A DNA stretch of 64,000 nt from Stenomitos frigidus ULC18 (GCF_003003795.1 NZ_PVWK01000063.1:45889-109888); one strand, 5' to 3'; positions 28,831-40,026 are shown, numbered from the stretch's first letter. A program made the numbers and translations. The notes: a model not told the origin generated them from the sequence alone.

Positions 28831-29193
28831 CTACTCAGCGGCAGTGCCTGGAGCCACTGTGATGGTGATGTGGCAGGTGGGCTTCCGAATCTGATAAGCA
28901 CGGCCCTGCGCTCTAGGTCGGAAGCGCTTTAGCGAGGGACCCTGGTCGGCAAAGGCTTGACTGACCAACAGTTCCGCTCGACTCAACCCTTCGTTATGCT
29001 CAGCATTAGCAGCTGCCGATCGCAGTACTTTGAGTACTGGCTCACATGCGCGATACGGCATGAATTCTAGAATGATGAGCGCTTCCCGGTACGAACGCCC
29101 TCGAATCTGGTCAAGCACACGCCGAACCTTGTGAGGAGACATGCGGACATAACGAGCGATCGCTTTAACTTCAGTGGTGGTGTCAATAGCCAT
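28831..29193 (-). CDS. rplV: Ribosomal protein L22
   Basis: Tunnel-wall protein of the large subunit, 120 residues. Shows [40 protein letters not shown] and the hairpin region [20 protein letters not shown]. It lies 42 bp after rpsS. Confidence 0.98.
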   Translation of the reverse strand: MAIDTTTEVKAIARYVRMSPHKVRRVLDQIRGRSYREALIILEFMPYRACEPVLKVLRSAAANAEHNEGLSRAELLVSQAFADQGPSLKRFRPRAQGRAYQIRKPTCHITITVAPGTAAE

Positions 29194-29235
29194 ACATTTT
29201 TCCTTTAGCAGAAGCGATTAACCAATCGCCCAATT

Positions 29236-29514
29236 TTATCGACGCGCTTTTTTATCGCCACCAGCGTGACTACGAAACGTCCGAGTGGGAGCAAATTCTC
29301 CCAGCTTGTGCCCAACCATCTGCTCAGTAACGTAGACCGGGACGTGCTGCCGCCCGTTATGCACTGCGATTGTGTGACCGATCATTTGAGGCAAAATGGT
29401 AGACGCACGAGACCAGGTTTTGATCACCTGCTTGTCACCTTTAACATTGAGTGCCTCAATCTTGCTGAGCAGGTGATCAGCAACGAAGGGTCCTTTTTTT
29501 AGTGAGCGAGCCAT
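29236..29514 (-). CDS. rpsS: Ribosomal protein S19
   Basis: Small-subunit head protein paired with S13, 92 residues. [20 protein letters not shown] opens it and [20 protein letters not shown] and [20 protein letters not shown] follow. It is 22 bp after rplB. Confidence 0.98.
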   Translation of the reverse strand: MARSLKKGPFVADHLLSKIEALNVKGDKQVIKTWSRASTILPQMIGHTIAVHNGRQHVPVYVTEQMVGHKLGEFAPTRTFRSHAGGDKKARR

Positions 29515-29536
29515 AGTTCTAATTTCCCCCAGTCAT

Positions 29537-30400
29537 TTATGAATCCCGACCGCCTCTGCCTCGTTTAGAAGACTTCCGACGACGACGCACAATCAAGGCG
29601 TTGCTCAACTTCTTCTTCTTACGAGTTTTGTAGCCCAGGGTTGGCTTACCCCAAGGTGTTACAGGACCGGAGCGACCGATCGGTGCCCGACCCTCACCAC
29701 CACCATGGGGATGATCCACTGGGTTCATGACGCTACCTCTCACTTGTGGGCGACGTCCCTTCCAGCGCTTGCGACCCGCTTTACCAAAGCTGGTGTTGCG
29801 GATGTCCGCATTACCGACAGCACCGATCGTGGCATAACACTCACGGCGAATAAGGCGAACCTCACCAGACGGTAACTTCAGCGTGACAAAGTTGCCCTCT
29901 TTCGCAGCCACTTGGGCACTTGCACCAGCAGCACGTACAATTTGTCCGCCCTTACCAGGAACCAGCTCAACATTATGAACGAGTGTTCCTAATGGAACGC
30001 TACCCAGCGGCATGGCGTTGCCCACTTCAAAGGGGGAATCGGGGCCGGATCGGATGATTGTACCAACCGGCAGGTTAGCTGGATGAAGAATGTACCGCTT
30101 TTCACCATCCTGATAAAAGACCAACGCGATCCGTGCATTACGGTTGGGATCGTATTCAATCGCGACGACTTTAGCGGGAATGTTGTGCTTATCACGCTTG
30201 AAGTCAATCACCCGGTAAAGGCGTTTATGCCCACCGCCCCGATGACGACACGTGATCACGCCTCTATTGTTACGCCCTTTAGGACGATGCTTTGAATGCG
30301 TTAGAGACTTTTCTGGTTCGCTTTTGGTGATTTCAGAAAAGGCAGAGACCGTGCGGGTACGCGTACCGGGGGTCATTGGTCGATAAATACGGATGCCCAT
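29537..30400 (-). CDS. rplB: Ribosomal protein L2
   Basis: Universal large-subunit protein needed for subunit joining and peptidyl transfer, 287 residues. Blocks include [40 protein letters not shown] and [20 protein letters not shown] with the conserved His near the active site; it ends [12 protein letters not shown]. It follows rplW after 83 bp. Confidence 0.98.
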   Translation of the reverse strand: MGIRIYRPMTPGTRTRTVSAFSEITKSEPEKSLTHSKHRPKGRNNRGVITCRHRGGGHKRLYRVIDFKRDKHNIPAKVVAIEYDPNRNARIALVFYQDGEKRYILHPANLPVGTIIRSGPDSPFEVGNAMPLGSVPLGTLVHNVELVPGKGGQIVRAAGASAQVAAKEGNFVTLKLPSGEVRLIRRECYATIGAVGNADIRNTSFGKAGRKRWKGRRPQVRGSVMNPVDHPHGGGEGRAPIGRSGPVTPWGKPTLGYKTRKKKKLSNALIVRRRRKSSKRGRGGRDS

Positions 30401-30483
30401 AAGTTAAGCTCTTGGGGATTTTCGCGATATAAGGGGTCAAACTTTAGCGTTCAAGCTTCACGAGCAGGAATGCCTGCTACACA

Positions 30484-30786
30484 TTAAACTTCTGGGAAGA
30501 GCGTGATGGAATCTCCAGTCGCTAAGGTAACGATCGCCCGTTTATAATGCGGACGATGACCCGCAAATTTACCAACACGACGTGCTTTTCGAGGAGGATT
30601 TTGAGTGCTAACGTTGACTACTTTGACTTCAAACAGAGTCTCGATCGCCGCTTTGATTTCCGGCTTTTTGGCTCTGGGGTCCACCTCGAACGTATATTGA
30701 TTGTTCTCCAGTAGGAGAGTCGCTTTCTCGGTCACGATTGGGCGACGCACCAAATCGGCAAGAGCGCCAGCATTGTAGTTAGTCAC
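30484..30786 (-). CDS. rplW: Ribosomal protein L23
   Basis: Tunnel-exit protein that docks trigger factor and SRP, 100 residues. The best start is the GTG at 30786 ([20 protein letters not shown]) with GGAGG upstream. It overlaps the end of rplD by 8 bp, so the longer open frame is not needed. [20 protein letters not shown] and the [20 protein letters not shown] block identify it. Confidence 0.96.
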   Translation of the reverse strand: MTNYNAGALADLVRRPIVTEKATLLLENNQYTFEVDPRAKKPEIKAAIETLFEVKVVNVSTQNPPRKARRVGKFAGHRPHYKRAIVTLATGDSITLFPEV

Positions 30787-31411
30787 CGTAGACCTCCTGA
30801 ATTTTTGTAAGAGCCGATGCTGTAGCAACGATATGATCGGCGGCGAGCAAATCAAAGATGTTCAAATTACTGGCGGAAATCATGCGGAGGTTGTCAATGT
30901 TGCGAGCGGATAAGTAAACGTTGTCATTACGTTCAGCAACGATGAGTAGAACTTTCGCTCTAGGTGCAATACCCCAACCTGCCAGCGCTTTAACTACTTC
31001 CTTCGTTTTTGGACGAGGCAACTTTTCAGCAAAGTCTTGCACGACCACCAAATCTTCAAACCGACTTTGTAAGGCTGTCCGAAGCGCCAAACGCCGCTCT
31101 TTGCGGTTCATTTTGATGGTGTAATCTCTCGGCTTAGGCCCAAAGATTACGCCACCACCCCGCCATAGTGGCGACCGATTAGACCCAGCACGGGCACGCC
31201 CTGTACCTTTTTGCCGCCAAGGCTTACGTCCACCACCCCTGACTTCAGCACGAGTTTTCGTAGAAGCCGTCCCCTGGCGTACATTTGCCAACTGGCGCGT
31301 CAGAGCACGATGAACAATGTGGGCAGCATTTGCTTCACTTGCCACTTTTAGATCTAGAGAGGCAGTGCCTGCTTCCTGACCTTGCCAATCTTTAACGACA
31401 CAATCAACCAT
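30779..31411 (-). CDS. rplD: Ribosomal protein L4
   Basis: Large-subunit protein whose loop lines the exit tunnel, 210 residues. It shows [40 protein letters not shown] and [20 protein letters not shown]. In Escherichia coli L4 regulates its own operon; no equivalent leader was identified here. 56 bp after rplC. Confidence 0.98.
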   Translation of the reverse strand: MVDCVVKDWQGQEAGTASLDLKVASEANAAHIVHRALTRQLANVRQGTASTKTRAEVRGGGRKPWRQKGTGRARAGSNRSPLWRGGGVIFGPKPRDYTIKMNRKERRLALRTALQSRFEDLVVVQDFAEKLPRPKTKEVVKALAGWGIAPRAKVLLIVAERNDNVYLSARNIDNLRMISASNLNIFDLLAADHIVATASALTKIQEVYGD

Positions 31412-31467
31412 AGTTTTACCCTTATCTCTCGTTCAGCGTGGTGGTGCATTCTAATGGAATACCCCTG

Positions 31468-32103
31468 CTAGCGACCAACCAATGTTGCTGGGACAATGTT
31501 AAGCAACGCACCGGGCTTGCCGGGCACCGCACCCTTGATGAGCAACAGATTACGATCGGCATCGACTCGCACGACCGTCAACTTCCGAATGGTTACTTGA
31601 CCGCCACCTAAACGACCTGCCATCCGTTTACCGGGATAGACACGACCAGGCGTTGTTCCTGCCCCAGTAGAGCCGGGTGCACGATGGTTCTTAGAGCCGT
31701 GTGCCATGGGACCCCGTCTAAAGTTATGCCGCTTCTGATAACCTGCGAAGCCACGACCAATGCTGGTACCAATGACATCAACAACCTGACCAACCTCGAA
31801 GGCATCAGCCTTGAGCTGCTGGCCGAGCTCAAACTCGCCAGGAGCATCCAGACGATATTCGTGGAGGTGACGTACAGGAGCACTGCCTGATTTTGCAAGA
31901 TGCCCTAGCTCTGGCTTTGTCAACGCTTTCTGAGACACGTCACCGTATCCAACCTGGATCGCAGCGTAGCCATCTGTCTGGGCTGTTTTCACTTGCGTGA
32001 TGGTGCATGGTCCAGCTTGAATGACAGTAACGGGAATAGCCTTACCCGTTTCGTCAAACACCTGGGTCATACCGAGTTTTGTGCCGAGGATACCAACAGA
32101 CAC
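31468..32103 (-). CDS. rplC: Ribosomal protein L3
   Basis: First gene of the cluster, 211 residues; assembly-initiating protein close to the peptidyl-transferase centre. [20 protein letters not shown], then [20 protein letters not shown] and [23 protein letters not shown] start at 32103 with GGAG 10 bases upstream. rpsJ does not precede it, as is usual in cyanobacteria where S10 sits in the str operon. Confidence 0.97.
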   Translation of the reverse strand: MSVGILGTKLGMTQVFDETGKAIPVTVIQAGPCTITQVKTAQTDGYAAIQVGYGDVSQKALTKPELGHLAKSGSAPVRHLHEYRLDAPGEFELGQQLKADAFEVGQVVDVIGTSIGRGFAGYQKRHNFRRGPMAHGSKNHRAPGSTGAGTTPGRVYPGKRMAGRLGGGQVTIRKLTVVRVDADRNLLLIKGAVPGKPGALLNIVPATLVGR

Positions 32104-32748
32104 GGTGACTAGACTCCATTTCTACACGTACAAAAGCACATTTATAAGTCTTGAAGCTCCAAAGAACCCCAAGAACAGCTTTCATTAAGTCGATCGCAGC
32201 AAAGGCCAGACAGAAACCACATCCTGCAAAATCTAGCAACGCTAGAAAACAAAACTGTGTAACAGCCCAACAAGCCATTCAAACAGCTATAAAAGCCGAT
32301 GAGATTTGATAAACGCTACATGTAATACCTATTTCTGCGAGGACTTGAGTAGACAACCACTCAGTATCCTTTTGAAGCAGAAGTAAATTTCCGGCAAATC
32401 TAGAATTCCGACGTTTGCAGATTCAGACTTGAGCCTGGATGCCCTTCGGCATAAATTCAGCAGCAGTCATCTAATATAAAACGAAATTCCTTGTTTTGTC
32501 TAGTCATCCGGAAAGATTTATCGCTGCATTGACGATCGTTCCACTTTTTTCGGCTGTGAGCCAGTCAGCGACGACATTGAGCCTTATAGTTAAGAGTAGG
32601 ACTCTGCTACTGCGAATCTTGCTCTCACGGATTCAGTTAATTCACGACTGTTTTATCAAGCGCAACGATCACTTAAATGCAGTAGGCAACAGACTTCAGG
32701 CAACCATATAGCGTCAGTGCAATCTAGCAGAAATGGAGTGAAGGATCG
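32104..32748. promoter_or_regulatory. Divergent promoter region: ribosomal cluster / ndhN
   Basis: 645 bp without a credible gene between rplC (-) and ndhN (+). It must carry the main promoter of the ribosomal supercluster and that of ndhN-ldpA. I see no confident promoter boxes or leader structure. Confidence 0.45.
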
Positions 32749-33225
32749 ATGGCACTACTTACGGCTGGCAAGCAGCTCATTCGTGACTTGGAAGCATTGG
32801 GCGCATTGGGTGTGTACGTTCCGTTAGAAGGTGGGTTTGAGGGGCGCTATAGACGACGGATTCGCACGGCAGGCTATGTGTCGCTGAGCATTACAGCGCG
32901 TGGTTTAGGCGATCTGGCTGCCTATTTGACCGATGTACATGGTGTGCGCCCGCCTCACCTGGGCAAGAAAAGCACGGGCACAGGTGCAGCAGTTGGCTAC
33001 ACTTACTTCATTCCACCACTGGTGACCTATCAAATTGAGCAACTGCCTGCCAAGTCTAAAGGGTTATTGCTGTGGATTATTGAGGGCTCCATCTTATCAA
33101 ACCAGGAGCTTGAGTATCTGGCGGCTTTGCCTGCAATTGAGCCAAAGCTAAAAATCGTAGTTGAGCTGGGAGGCGATCGCGCATTCCGTTGGACACCTTT
33201 GGTACAGGCACTAGTTTCAGCTTAA
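32749..33225 (+). CDS. ndhN: NDH-1 subunit N
   Basis: Peripheral subunit specific to cyanobacterial and plant NDH-1, 158 residues. It helps join the hydrophilic arm to the membrane arm of the thylakoid complex. Family blocks: GKQLIRDLEALGALGVYVPL, EGGFEGRYRRRIRTAGYVSL and the VGYTYFIPPLVTYQIEQLPA segment. GAAGGATCG precedes the ATG. ldpA follows after 72 bp; this pairing is common in cyanobacteria. Confidence 0.96.
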   Translation: MALLTAGKQLIRDLEALGALGVYVPLEGGFEGRYRRRIRTAGYVSLSITARGLGDLAAYLTDVHGVRPPHLGKKSTGTGAAVGYTYFIPPLVTYQIEQLPAKSKGLLLWIIEGSILSNQELEYLAALPAIEPKLKIVVELGGDRAFRWTPLVQALVSA

Positions 33226-33297
33226 AGCTACGATCATTTGCGAAAAGAGTTCTGTGGATGCCTCGTAATTTTGTAGATGGGGCACTAGGATGTAGGG

Positions 33298-34653
33298 GTG
33301 ACTGATCTGTACTACCCTTTGCGATCCCTGAGGGAAGGTGACTGGTTCAAGCTCATTTGTGGAGCCAGTTTCCAACACCTCCCAGCTATTCGGAGCCTGG
33401 TACTAGCGTATGCGCTTGCCGGGGCGGATTGCGTTGATATCGCGGCTGATCCGGCTGTGATTGCGACTGCGAGAGAAGCGCTTAGGCTTGCCTCGGAGCT
33501 GGCTGCTAGCGATGACTTAGCGCGATCGCACATGCAGGCATTGCCCTGGCTGATGGTTAGCTTAAACGATGGCGAAGATCCTCACTTTCGTAAAGCTGAG
33601 TTTGACCCGATCGCCTGCCCACCTGACTGTCCACGCCCTTGTGAGATGATTTGTCCAGCACAGGCAATTGTCTTTGCGCCATCTCCACCAACGGCAGATA
33701 GCGCGACAGCCTTCAGAGTCATGCAGCGAAACCAGGTTTCGGCGAGCTGTTCCCCGGTGGATGAACGGGTGTCGGGTGTACTGGGCGACCGCTGCTATGG
33801 TTGTGGTCGTTGTTTGCCTGTATGTCCAGTGCAACAGATTTCAACCCGCTCTTATCTTTCAACACCAGCGGTAATCGCGCCACTCGTCTTACAGGCTGGA
33901 GTGGACGCGCTTGAAATTCATACACAGGTTGGGCATCTAGAAGACTTTCGGCGACTTTGGCAAACGATCGCGCCGTGGGTCTGCAATCTGAAGCTAGTAG
34001 CGATTAGCTGTCCTGATGGCGATGGGTTGCTTGACTACTTGTGGGCGCTGTACGACATCATTTCACCGCTCCCTTGCCCGTTACTTTGGCAAATGGATGG
34101 CCGCCCCATGAGTGGTGATATTGGTGTGGGTGCAACGAGGGCTGCGGTTAAACTGGGTCAAAAAGTTTTGGCAACGGGTTTACCAGGTTACGTCCAGTTA
34201 GCAGGAGGCACAAATCATCATACAGTGCCAAAACTGAAAGCTCTGGGATTACTGCATCCGCATTGGCGCAACCCAGCAGGAACGTTAGACTCTGCTGAGA
34301 CCCGGCAATCTGATACTTTTCCCCCTAGCCGTATGCCTGCTTATATTGCGGGCGTTGCTTACGGTAGCTACGCCCGCACGTTGCTAACACCCCTTCTCAA
34401 TCAGCTAGACACGAGCGTGATGGAGTCAAGCGACCTAGAGCAATCAGTGAGCGCCCCCCGGTTACTCCCGTTGACTCAAGTGACAGCTAGCCTGCGATCG
34501 CCAACTGAGCCAAAGCAGGCAACTCGGCGATCACAGCCGCTCCGGCTAGAAGAAAGACCTGAACTGCTTTGGCAAGCAGTGACGCTTGCACACACCCTTG
34601 TTTCTCAACTAAAAGCCTTCAACGTGAGTCAACGAACGCGCTTGAATCTTTGA
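33298..34653 (+). CDS. ldpA: LdpA, iron-sulfur protein of circadian light input
   Basis: LdpA senses cellular redox state and feeds light information to the Kai clock. Two four-Cys motifs for iron-sulfur clusters are present: [13 protein letters not shown] (Cys107, 111, 115, 119) and [11 protein letters not shown] (Cys166, 169, 172, 176). The rest resembles a TIM-barrel-like fold. The reading of 451 residues is longer than the about 350-residue Synechococcus protein as I remember it; the extra part is mainly the polar C-terminus after about residue 370. GTG start at 33298. Located between ndhN and the ycf45-type ATPase. Confidence 0.88.
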   Translation: MTDLYYPLRSLREGDWFKLICGASFQHLPAIRSLVLAYALAGADCVDIAADPAVIATAREALRLASELAASDDLARSHMQALPWLMVSLNDGEDPHFRKAEFDPIACPPDCPRPCEMICPAQAIVFAPSPPTADSATAFRVMQRNQVSASCSPVDERVSGVLGDRCYGCGRCLPVCPVQQISTRSYLSTPAVIAPLVLQAGVDALEIHTQVGHLEDFRRLWQTIAPWVCNLKLVAISCPDGDGLLDYLWALYDIISPLPCPLLWQMDGRPMSGDIGVGATRAAVKLGQKVLATGLPGYVQLAGGTNHHTVPKLKALGLLHPHWRNPAGTLDSAETRQSDTFPPSRMPAYIAGVAYGSYARTLLTPLLNQLDTSVMESSDLEQSVSAPRLLPLTQVTASLRSPTEPKQATRRSQPLRLEERPELLWQAVTLAHTLVSQLKAFNVSQRTRLNL

Positions 34654-34720
34654 TGGCGTTCTTGTTCCTAGCACCATCTACCTCTTAATTCGCTGCTCTT
34701 ATTCTTCCTTTATCGAGCAA

Positions 34721-36742
34721 ATGGTAAACCCTAACGGCATTGATTCTTCTGATAGGCAGACTGGAACTGGACATGATCTTGAACAGTCGGTGCCTCCATT
34801 GGAACGTCGCCCGGATGCGACAGCTACTACTGCCGAAACGCTTCTCGCTGCTGATACCGCTAATCTGACAGGCATGCAAATTACAGACGATTTGACGAAG
34901 CTGCTAGACATTTTGCCCGACGCCATTCGACTGCGTTTGGAACAGCATCCCCAGAAGGACATGTTAGTTGAAGTCGTCTTAGACATTGGCCGCCGACCGG
35001 AAGCACGGTTTCCCGGTCAGGCTGAATACCTTTCTGAGGCATTGGTTTCGCAGGCAGACCTCGACGAATGTATTACTAAAGTTGGTGATTTCGGCGGTGA
35101 CAACCGGGCGGGCATCGAACGGACGCTGCACCGTATCAGTGCCATTCGTAATCGTCGAGGCGACGTGATTGGGTTAACTTGTCGCGTGGGCCGAGCGATT
35201 TTTGGCACGATCGGCATGATCCGTGATTTGGTTGAGAGTGGTCGATCAATTCTGATGCTCGGTCGTCCGGGCGTTGGAAAAACTACGGCGTTGAGAGAAA
35301 TTGCCCGTGTGCTGGCAGACGAACTCGAAAAGCGGGTTGTCATTATCGATACCTCTAATGAAATTGCGGGCGATGGCGATGTGCCGCATCCCGCGATCGG
35401 TCGCGCACGCCGCATGCAGGTAGCCCGACCTGAACTTCAGCATCAGGTCATGATTGAGGCGGTGGAAAACCACATGCCGGAAGTCATTGTAATCGATGAA
35501 ATTGGTACTGAGCTGGAAGCGCTGGCCGCTCGCACCATTGCTGAACGGGGTGTGCAGTTGGTTGGTACAGCTCACGGCAACCGCTTGGAGAACCTGATTA
35601 AGAACCCAACGCTTTCAGATTTGATCGGCGGCATTCAGTCAGTCACACTTGGGGATGAAGAGGCGCGCCGACGCGGTAGCCAAAAAAGTGTGCTGGAGCG
35701 CAAAGCACCACCCACATTTGACATTGCGGTGGAAATGCTAGAGCGACACCGTTGGGTCATTCATGAACAGGTGGCCGAAACCGTAGACAGTTTGCTGCGG
35801 GGTCGCCAGCCCAATCCTCAAGTACGTGCGCTGAGTGAGACTGGGAAGGTTGTCATTACGCATGAGCTGTCTAGTGCAGAAGCAGACGCACAAACAGGGC
35901 AGCGACGCAGTGCTCGTGGCAGCGTCGCACCCGGACGCAGTGCGCTGAATCCGTTGGGTGGCCAGGCTGATCTTGGCGATCGCTCTGCCTTTGTTAGCTC
36001 TGGGCGGCTGGGTGGGGTGCAGAGTCGTGGTTGGCGATCGTCTGGACAGATGCGTCCGCTGTCGGCTCCAAGCCAGCTTGACCTGTCACCCGATGAACAG
36101 CAGTTTGAGCAAATGCTGGATGAATCGCTGCAAGGCGGATTTGGTGGTGGTAACGCCGCTTTTTTACACGAGATTTTAGACGGTGATCCGGAGGCGACGT
36201 TCGGTGAAGCTGGGCAACGAGTGGGGCCTAACGGTGAAGATACTCTGCATGTTTATCCGTATGCAGTCAGCCGTCATCAGCTGGATCAAGTCATTCGCAC
36301 GCTCAACCTGCCGGTCATTCTGACGAAAGATATTGACCATGCTGATGCCGTTTTGGCCTTGCGATCGCATGTCAAGAATCACTCCAAGCTACGCCATATT
36401 GCCAAAGCTCGTCAGGTACCGATTCACACCATTAAAGCCAGCACGATTCCCCAAATTGCCCACGGGTTAAGGCGGATGCTAGACATGGACGACTCTGGCG
36501 CGCCTGATATTGCTGATCTCAACCTATTTTCTAGTAGCGGCAGTGAGGACGAAATCGAGGCGCTTGAAGAGGCCAGACTTGCGGTTGAACAGATTGTAAT
36601 TCCTAAAGGCCAACCAGTTGAACTTTTACCACGCTCTCCGATCGTACGTAAGATGCAGCATGAGCTAGTGGAACACTACCATCTCAAATCACGCAGCTTT
36701 GGAGACGAGCCGAATCGACGGTTACGCATCTATCCAGCGTAA
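34721..36742 (+). CDS. ycf45: Ycf45-type AAA ATPase with R3H domain
   Basis: 673 residues. Residues ~50-380 are a SpoIIIAA-like AAA ATPase: [22 protein letters not shown] in part (Walker A about 181-189), [13 protein letters not shown] as Walker B, and [21 protein letters not shown] low-complexity linker rich in Ser, Gly and Arg (about 385-460) follows, then a second domain that starts [17 protein letters not shown], and an R3H single-strand nucleic-acid-binding domain at the end ([20 protein letters not shown]). The plastid Ycf45 family and its cyanobacterial homologues have no settled role; RNA or DNA handling is inferred from R3H. An alternative start is Met52, where family similarity begins. 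Confidence 0.9.
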   Translation: MVNPNGIDSSDRQTGTGHDLEQSVPPLERRPDATATTAETLLAADTANLTGMQITDDLTKLLDILPDAIRLRLEQHPQKDMLVEVVLDIGRRPEARFPGQAEYLSEALVSQADLDECITKVGDFGGDNRAGIERTLHRISAIRNRRGDVIGLTCRVGRAIFGTIGMIRDLVESGRSILMLGRPGVGKTTALREIARVLADELEKRVVIIDTSNEIAGDGDVPHPAIGRARRMQVARPELQHQVMIEAVENHMPEVIVIDEIGTELEALAARTIAERGVQLVGTAHGNRLENLIKNPTLSDLIGGIQSVTLGDEEARRRGSQKSVLERKAPPTFDIAVEMLERHRWVIHEQVAETVDSLLRGRQPNPQVRALSETGKVVITHELSSAEADAQTGQRRSARGSVAPGRSALNPLGGQADLGDRSAFVSSGRLGGVQSRGWRSSGQMRPLSAPSQLDLSPDEQQFEQMLDESLQGGFGGGNAAFLHEILDGDPEATFGEAGQRVGPNGEDTLHVYPYAVSRHQLDQVIRTLNLPVILTKDIDHADAVLALRSHVKNHSKLRHIAKARQVPIHTIKASTIPQIAHGLRRMLDMDDSGAPDIADLNLFSSSGSEDEIEALEEARLAVEQIVIPKGQPVELLPRSPIVRKMQHELVEHYHLKSRSFGDEPNRRLRIYPA

Positions 36743-36814
36743 CCGTCGCTCCTAGAATTAAGCTCACATGCTTAGCCTGCCAGCATAAGGAGATTTCTAG
36801 CAAACAAAATACCC

Positions 36815-36880
36815 GTATGGGCAGGTTTGATCACAAGGCTAACGGCTAGAGGGCCAGACTCTGGCAAAGCCTGCCCGTAC
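36815..36880. repeat. Palindromic element, GTA-GGGCAGG type
   Basis: GTATGGGCAGG (36815-36825) pairs with CCTGCCCGTAC (36870-36880), one G-T pair; TTTG/CAAA extend it. Inside lies CCAGACTCTGG. It resembles other GTAGGGGC palindromes in the window and lies between convergent genes. Confidence 0.55.
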
Positions 36881-36913
36881 CCGACAGTAAATTTTTCTTT
36901 GGACATCTCCTAA

Positions 36914-36955
36914 GGTGTCGAGCAGTAGAGGCGATCGCCTCTACCGCTCGACACC
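36914..36955. terminator. 42-bp near-perfect palindrome centred on HIP1
   Basis: GGTGTCGAGC (36914-36923) pairs with GCTCGACACC (36946-36955), and GTAGAGGCGATCGCCTCTAC (36925-36944) is itself a perfect palindrome; one A/C mismatch separates the two. It probably serves as a bidirectional terminator between ycf45 (+) and the hypothetical gene (-). Confidence 0.6.
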
Positions 36956-36979
36956 CTATTGAAAGCAGAACTTGAAGCG

Positions 36980-37474
36980 TTAAAATCTCAGTCGCAGCTC
37001 AAGGTTATCAGGGTTTCGTCGCATCATTCTGATGCTTTGTGGCAACACACCCACTAGCAAAGCAAAGGCTTCATCTGGCAACTGCGCCACTGTTTCGGCG
37101 CCGAAATAGTTCTCGAATTGGTTCAAAATCATTTGCGCTCGCTGCAACGGTACAGGATTGTCAGTCAGTTGCTGGGTTAAGCGAATCCATTGTCGCCGAA
37201 TCAGATAAGCTTTCTGGCGATCTTCCTGATTCTCTGGCTGGACAAGCGAGAGGTCACCCACTGGGACGGCCCGCTGGCAATCGACATCAAAGAAACTGCC
37301 CACTGCGGCACCGGGTCCAGCGAACTCAGCATGAAACCGTTTATAGATGATCAATCCATTCCGTCTGCGACTATTGACCACCAACAGTTGACCACTGTTC
37401 AACTGAGTCAAAATATCGCGGGTACCGGCATATTCAATAAGCTCTTGCTGTCGATCTAGAGTTTCATCTCTCAT
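36980..37474 (-). CDS. Hypothetical protein
   Basis: A 164-residue soluble protein that I do not recognise. It has no signal peptide or membrane helix. The N-terminal half is basic and polar with a possible beta-sheet (GQLLVVNSRRRNGLIIYKRF); the second half is helical and rich in Gln and Arg, ending NPDNLELRLRF. Codon use and HIP1 density match the surroundings, so it looks native. It converges on ycf45 across two strong palindromes. ATG start at 37474. Confidence 0.6.
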   Translation of the reverse strand: MRDETLDRQQELIEYAGTRDILTQLNSGQLLVVNSRRRNGLIIYKRFHAEFAGPGAAVGSFFDVDCQRAVPVGDLSLVQPENQEDRQKAYLIRRQWIRLTQQLTDNPVPLQRAQMILNQFENYFGAETVAQLPDEAFALLVGVLPQSIRMMRRNPDNLELRLRF

Positions 37475-38070
37475 ACCGCCGAAGCCCTTAAAGCACTGGT
37501 ATGAGTACAGCCAACAAAGGCAGACTCACAAAGAAACGTAGGCATGACCATCATTGACTTCTCTCTTCTTCAACCTGTATCACAAGGTGTGATTCCTTGT
37601 GTGGCATATGCCGGAACCAATGATAGATGCTAAAACATGATCGAAAGATTAAAGGGTAGTGCGACCTCTAATGCAGCGTTCCCCAACAAAATTCCTGATC
37701 ATGTGACGTTTCAAGAGTAGAGCGAATTGCATTTGCTAATTCCATTCTATGGCATTCTTCAAGTGCGACGTTACAAGGAAAGCGAGGAAATATTAAAGTA
37801 ACGTTGTTGCTTTATAGCGATTATTTAAAGAAATGATGAAGAACGTCTTGTAAACCTTGAAGTGCCGTCAGCGTTAAGGTAAAGCGATCGTTCTTACTTC
37901 ATCAGATAAAGTGGGCGCTAGGGGCAATAGCCATGACGGAATCGCGATTGGTTTCTGGGTTATGACAGTATGTTGTTCTGGCCGTATCACTTCAGCAAAG
38001 CGCCCCCTTTGCGGTCTAAGGAGGCGCTTTGCTGATGGCGTAACCTGCACGAGCAGCTAGAAGGAGTCCG
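37475..38070. other. Non-coding gap with one strong stem-loop
   Basis: Nearly 600 bp without a recognisable gene. It should hold the promoter of the hypothetical gene at its left end and the terminator of the porin at its right end; the only clear structure is the stem at 37993-38034. Confidence 0.5.
37993..38034 (-). terminator. Stem-loop downstream of the porin gene
   Basis: CAGCAAAGCGCC (37993-38004) is the exact complement of GGCGCTTTGCTG (38023-38034), with an 18-base loop. It lies 37 bp after the porin stop and lacks a clear T-run. Confidence 0.55.
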
Positions 38071-40026
38071 CTAGAAAGAGAATGTGGTTCTTAGCGTAAG
38101 AACCACATAGTCATCGTTGTTACTGTTTTGGTCTGGTGCCGTAATCCAGATCACGCCTGGGGTAATGGAAATATTATCTGTGAGTTGAAATTTGTAGAAG
38201 CCTTCGACGTGTAAGGAGGTGTCATTCTGCAGACCCACATTATTCAAGTTCAACCCACGGGTGTTGACACTGCCTAAATACGGTTCCACACCAACAAAAA
38301 TACCGCCAAGGTTGCCTTTTTTGAATAGATCGGGGAATGCCAAACCCAGTCCGTAGTACCAGATTTCACCATTCCCGCCACCCGAAAAGTCCAGGTCAGT
38401 ATAGCCACCAAAGCCATTGATGACTAGCTTGGGACTCAGTTTAAACGACACCTCTGCCCCATAAGAGTTGGTCACTGCTGATACCCCCAACGCCGTATGA
38501 AAGGCATTCGCTGGCAAAGTACCTGTGACAAAGTTGTTATTGCCAAAGCCCAGGCTAAAGATAGAGTTGCCGCTGGTGTGGTAGCCACGGACGTAAGTTA
38601 AACCGAGCTGGAACCGATCGCTCGGTGAAATGGTGAGCTGTCCTAAAGCGGCAAAATCACCGTTGAAGAGTCCATTACTACCGCTGGGAATATTGGCATT
38701 GCTTGCCAAATAACCAGCCGAGAAAACAAAGGTTTGCTTGTCATCCAGCGCAAAACTAAAACCTGTGCCCGCACCACCACCAATGCGGTAAATGGGGCTC
38801 TCCTGACTAAAGGCAGAAATGGAGCCGTTGCCACCATCAAAGTTTTCGAACAATGGATTGACGGTGCTAGAGACGTAGTACTGGCTCTTGCCACCTGCAG
38901 CCGCAATGTAGAATTTGAGGCGTTTGCCCACTGGAAACGTGTAATCTAAGCGATCGAGGAAAATCTGGTTATTACTGGTTTGACTGCTGATGCCAGACGC
39001 TAAGGAGCCTTCGACCGTGCCTCTACGTTGACCATTGGTCAAAACGAAGGGTGAAAGGGGATCGCCAACCACAAAAAACGCCGAGGCATTGCTGGCAGCA
39101 AGCCGTGTATTCAAGACATCTTTGCCAGTAAAACTGGTTTGTAGTCCAAGACGTACCCGATCTTGAAACACCGTGTTGTTTAAGCTGTCGACCTGGTTGC
39201 CAAAAATGTCATTGATGGCAAAGATGGCCTCACCCACAAGTTTTGTAGTAGTCGAGAATTGCTGCTTCTCAATGGTGGCAACACGGGCGTCTAGCGCATC
39301 GACACGACCACGGAGAGTCGCCAGTTCAGCAGCAAACTCCTCTTGCAGCTTTTGCACCACCAACAGGTCTTCTTTTTTGACCAAATCGGCTGTGCCAGCA
39401 GCAATTAGCTCGTTGATGCGCTCCATACAGGCATTTAATCCGGCTGCGAACTCGTAGCGGCTGAGTGCCCGGTTGCCTCTGTAGGTGCGATCGGGATAAC
39501 CCACAATACAGCCATAGCGTTCAACCAGCGATTGCAGTGCCTGAAAAGCCCAATCAGTCGGTCTTACATCCGAAAGTTGAGAGACCGAGGTGATGGGCCC
39601 GCTCGAAATTGGTTCATCCGATGGGTTTGGGTTCTCGACGGGTTTTGCTGGTTGAGAAACGGGTTTAGCAGCTGGTTTAGTGGGTGGTGTATATGGACTG
39701 GGCTGGTAGTCAGCAATCACTTTTACTGGTTTGAGCCGCCAAGCGATTGGTGTCACTGTGTTCTTGAAGGATTGCGTCTGGAGGGAGACCTTTGGAGCCA
39801 TGTCGCCGATCGCCAAGTTGCTTTGTGGCGTTACTACCGAGCCAGCGAATTGAGCCGCTGGCTTTGCTGCGAAAACGACTGACTTGATTGTTGGGCTAGC
39901 CGTCTGAATTTGAAGATCCTTAGCGCTGGTTTTGGGTGTGCTAGCCCAAGCCGATGAGCCCAGCAGAAGCACGCCTAATAGTCCAGAAGCCGCCACCAAC
40001 GAATTTCTCATCACTTGAAAAGTCAT
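38071..40026 (-). CDS. SLH-domain outer-membrane porin (SomA/OprB type)
   Basis: Major cyanobacterial porin of 651 residues from the chosen start. A signal peptide (MRNSLVAASGLLGVLLLG with cleavage after SAWA) is followed by a Pro/Lys linker, an SLH domain at about 155-215 (SVSQLSDVRPTDWAFQALQS and GYPDRTYRGNRALSRYEFAA) that binds peptidoglycan-linked polymer, a coiled coil around EEFAAELATLRGRVDALDAR, and a C-terminal OprB-like 16-strand barrel ending in Phe. It allows small solutes, probably inorganic ions, through the outer membrane. Start: ATG at 40026 (MTFQV), GAGG 8 bases upstream. No duplicate lies nearby. Confidence 0.93.
   Translation of the reverse strand: MTFQVMRNSLVAASGLLGVLLLGSSAWASTPKTSAKDLQIQTASPTIKSVVFAAKPAAQFAGSVVTPQSNLAIGDMAPKVSLQTQSFKNTVTPIAWRLKPVKVIADYQPSPYTPPTKPAAKPVSQPAKPVENPNPSDEPISSGPITSVSQLSDVRPTDWAFQALQSLVERYGCIVGYPDRTYRGNRALSRYEFAAGLNACMERINELIAAGTADLVKKEDLLVVQKLQEEFAAELATLRGRVDALDARVATIEKQQFSTTTKLVGEAIFAINDIFGNQVDSLNNTVFQDRVRLGLQTSFTGKDVLNTRLAASNASAFFVVGDPLSPFVLTNGQRRGTVEGSLASGISSQTSNNQIFLDRLDYTFPVGKRLKFYIAAAGGKSQYYVSSTVNPLFENFDGGNGSISAFSQESPIYRIGGGAGTGFSFALDDKQTFVFSAGYLASNANIPSGSNGLFNGDFAALGQLTISPSDRFQLGLTYVRGYHTSGNSIFSLGFGNNNFVTGTLPANAFHTALGVSAVTNSYGAEVSFKLSPKLVINGFGGYTDLDFSGGGNGEIWYYGLGLAFPDLFKKGNLGGIFVGVEPYLGSVNTRGLNLNNVGLQNDTSLHVEGFYKFQLTDNISITPGVIWITAPDQNSNNDDYVVLTLRTTFSF

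Noticed and set aside
32496..32711. Plus-strand open frame of 71 codons upstream of ndhN
   Set aside because: No ribosome binding site, odd composition and no protein-like pattern; it lies in the divergent promoter region.
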